Shown: piece after piece, positions 62,119 through 64,000 of the stretch
Layout: the number at the start of each line of letters is the position of its first letter
Position numbering within the stretch: position 1 is the first letter of the stretch
DNA from: Actinomyces graevenitzii C83
GTDB taxonomy: Bacteria > Actinomycetota > Actinomycetes > Actinomycetales > Actinomycetaceae
Assembly: GCF_000239695.1 (NCBI RefSeq)
Contig: NZ_JH470340.1
Span: 26,119 to 90,118, forward strand
Length of the DNA stretch: 64,000 bases
Direction of reading: 5' to 3'
Position numbers and translations under genes: made by a program
Notes under the pieces: generated by a model
The model's input: only the letters and a program-made list of their open reading frames with translations
Database searches by the model: none
Told to the model about the DNA's origin: nothing

Positions 62119-63717
62119 TTACTCTTGGCGGGTCTGCTCGCGCAACACCTGCTTGGTGATCGGGCCACAAGCTTCGCTAGCCAAAATCACCAGCAAAGTG
62201 CCTCCCACCAGGCTGCCAAGCATCAGCAAAGCTCCCTGGCTCTGGAACATTCCACCGCCCAACACCGGCGCGGTGAAAGCCAGGCCAACCACTGCAGCCC
62301 CAGAAGCCGCAAACATAGCCGGAATGATAGTTTCCAGGCGGCGCGCCGTCGTCAACAGCTGCAGAGGAGCCCCCGCACGCATAAGCGAACGCAGCTCACC
62401 CGCCTGATCCAACACCCGCACCCCCTGGCCAATCGCGGTAGAAACCGCCGCCAGCGCATACACAATCCCCAGGGTAATGAACAGACCCTGCAACATGTCG
62501 TGGGCAAAAACCCGGGCCATCGCATCATCAGAGCCGGCCGAAGCAGACGCCCCCAACTGCACCACGGCAACCACAAAACTCACCAAAGCCACGCCACCCA
62601 GGCAGCGCCACAAGCTCTTGGGGTCATTCATGATGCGTCGCGAAGCCAACAGCATGGCAGGTCGGCGCGCAAACTTGTGCATAATCGCGCCCAGCACCCA
62701 CATCATCAGTGGGCCCACCAGGTTGATCATAAAACCGCCAATCGCGAAGAAAATCAGCGTGATAGTAAGCGCCACCGCCGTGCCGCCGCCCATTAGTGAA
62801 GAACCCAGCGACATCCACACCACCAGCACGGCCACCAGGGCCACAGCCCGAATCCAGTGCACCTTAGCCGGCAGCGCCTGACGCGAAACACCCAGCGGTG
62901 TCACCGCCACCCGCTGCAACGCCGTCGCCGCGCTAATCCCAGCCAGCGTAACCACCACAGTCAAAGCCAAAAGCAGCAGCGGCAAACCCAGCCACATGTT
63001 ATCGATCCCTAGGGAGTGGCCCGTGAACCGCAGCGAACCCCAAGCCGGCAGCGTGGCCACATACCCCACCGCTCCCATCAGGGCGCCGAGCACCGCATAG
63101 GCGCACTGCACTAGCAGCGTGCCGCCACGCACCTGCCCGCCGGTAGCGCCCAGCAGACGCAGCCGCGCCAAATCACGCTCACGCCGGCTCAAACCTAACC
63201 GGGCCGCCGCCCCAGCCAGCGACAACAGCGGAATCACCATCATCACCGTGGCGATCACCGCCAAAATCAGGTAGGTGGGCGCGTAGCTGTAATACATGGT
63301 CTCTAAAGTTGGCGCTTGGTTCGGGTGAAGCTTGGACCAAGACTGGGAAAGCTCATAGCGCTTAGCAAAAGCATGAAGCCCGCCGGCCACAGTCAGCAAG
63401 AAATATGTGGCCGCGCCCTGACTGATAACCGACAGAGCCGCCGTGGTCTTGTCACGTCCACGCCACAAGGTGCGGGCCACCACCGTGGTGGGGGAGGAAA
63501 GCACATTCGCAGGCGCCAAAGTGACGCGGCGAGTGCTGGCCGCAGCAGCCGGACGCGCGGCGGGCCGGGTCTGGCCTTGGGCGGCGGCTTTGCCTTGGCT
63601 GGTGGGCCGGGCGCTGCGCTGACCGCTTGGCTGGCCCGCACCCGATGCACTGGCAGCGGAAGCAGGGGTGCCTGAAGTGTTGGTTGAAGAAGTGTTGGTT
63701 GAAACTGTGGTGCTCAT
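62119..63717 (-). CDS. FtsX-like ABC transporter permease
   Basis: 532-residue membrane protein. The first 75 residues are an Ala/Ser/Thr/Gln-rich cytoplasmic leader (ASAASASGAGQPSGQRSARP), then about eight to ten helices arranged as two FtsX-type blocks. The pattern SLAGAAARLGLSRRERDLAR followed by LRLLGATGGQVRGGTLLVQC is characteristic of this permease family. It overlaps the ATPase gene by 4 bases (ATGA). Likely substrates are antimicrobial peptides or lipids; unknown here. Confidence 0.88.
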   Translation of the reverse strand: MSTTVSTNTSSTNTSGTPASAASASGAGQPSGQRSARPTSQGKAAAQGQTRPAARPAAAASTRRVTLAPANVLSSPTTVVARTLWRGRDKTTAALSVISQGAATYFLLTVAGGLHAFAKRYELSQSWSKLHPNQAPTLETMYYSYAPTYLILAVIATVMMVIPLLSLAGAAARLGLSRRERDLARLRLLGATGGQVRGGTLLVQCAYAVLGALMGAVGYVATLPAWGSLRFTGHSLGIDNMWLGLPLLLLALTVVVTLAGISAATALQRVAVTPLGVSRQALPAKVHWIRAVALVAVLVVWMSLGSSLMGGGTAVALTITLIFFAIGGFMINLVGPLMMWVLGAIMHKFARRPAMLLASRRIMNDPKSLWRCLGGVALVSFVVAVVQLGASASAGSDDAMARVFAHDMLQGLFITLGIVYALAAVSTAIGQGVRVLDQAGELRSLMRAGAPLQLLTTARRLETIIPAMFAASGAAVVGLAFTAPVLGGGMFQSQGALLMLGSLVGGTLLVILASEACGPITKQVLREQTRQE

Positions 63718-64000
63718 TTTGCCACCCGCATCTGGTCAGCGACGATGTTGCCGTCACGCATGGTCACTAGCCGTGGGCACCAAGCCGCAATGGCGTCGTC
63801 GTGAGTAACCAGCACCAAAGTGGCGCCGGTAGAAGTGCACGCCTGAGTCAGCAGCTGCATCACCTGCGCGCCCGTGTTTTGGTCCAGGGCGCCGGTGGGC
63901 TCATCCGCAAAGACGACGGCGGGGCTGGCCACCATGGCGCGGGCAATCGCCACCCGCTGGGCTTGGCCACCCGAAATCTGTCCGGGGCGACGTCGAGCCG
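63714..64000 (-). CDS. ABC transporter ATP-binding protein (MacB/LolD-type), 5' part outside window
   Basis: The last 95 codons of the ATPase partner of the FtsX-like permease are visible. The signature RRPGQISGGQAQRVAIARAM, Walker B VVFADEPTGALDQNTG and H-loop VLVTHDDAIAAW are intact. The frame is open to the window edge. The Walker A and start lie beyond 64000. Confidence 0.92.
   Translation of the reverse strand, partial: ARRRPGQISGGQAQRVAIARAMVASPAVVFADEPTGALDQNTGAQVMQLLTQACTSTGATLVLVTHDDAIAAWCPRLVTMRDGNIVADQMRVAK

Overview
The window looks like chromosomal DNA of a moderately high-GC actinobacterium, probably of the Actinomycetaceae. The signs are GTG starts and 4-base ATGA/GTGA gene overlaps, the tRNA-Gln/glmU/prs and eno/ftsB-like/DUF501/ppx neighbourhoods typical of Actinobacteria, and a Tat-type signal (SRRTLMKG...) of a kind common in that family. 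The family assignment is an inference; no 16S rRNA gene is present.

Layout. 1-6.0 kb: an ABC-F ATPase cut by the window edge, a TetR regulator with a membrane acyltransferase, tRNA-Gln, a shortened glmU, and prs with a strong terminator. 6.2-22.3 kb: a surface polysaccharide cluster, nearly all on the minus strand. It holds an initiating polyprenyl-phosphate sugar-phosphotransferase, several GT2/GT4 and other glycosyltransferases, an O-antigen-ligase/polymerase-like membrane protein, a PAP2 phosphatase, a CBS-NeuB-SAF-TIM barrel fusion with a CMP-sugar synthetase (nonulosonic-acid-like synthesis), and a GT11-like transferase on the plus strand. 22.3-34.2 kb: mfd, two more glycosyltransferase-like genes, eno, then a tightly coupled run ftsB-like/DUF501/ppx-gppA/aroD/nucleotidyltransferase/PqqD-like/LMW-PTP. 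34.3-43.3 kb: a Wzc-type tyrosine autokinase, an intact IS3-family element sitting in the loop of the autokinase gene's terminator, an FKBP isomerase, a second acyltransferase, an ABC exporter that could be the glycan flippase, and two divergent paralogous glycosyltransferases. 43.5-56.6 kb: a Bax-inhibitor-1 family protein, an ABC-2 exporter followed by a two-component system, rplY, pth, an HPr-kinase-like/PqqD fusion, an LCP ligase, ilvD and ilvA. 56.8-64 kb: a Tat-exported protein of unknown function, an 879-residue propeller/repeat protein, a CDF metal exporter and a FtsX-type ABC exporter that runs off the window.

How it fits together. The ancestral actinobacterial housekeeping block (glmU, prs, rplY, pth, mfd, eno, ftsB-like, DUF501, ppx) is still recognisable but has been opened in several places by polysaccharide genes. 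The autokinase, its LMW tyrosine phosphatase, the LCP ligase, the polymerase-like protein and the candidate ABC flippase together could make and anchor a capsule-like polymer that may carry a nonulosonic acid. Scattered through the same region are the parts of a poorly understood HPr-kinase-like/PqqD/nucleotidyltransferase system. The palindromic octamer CGACGTCG occurs 24 times by my hand count, far more than base composition predicts.
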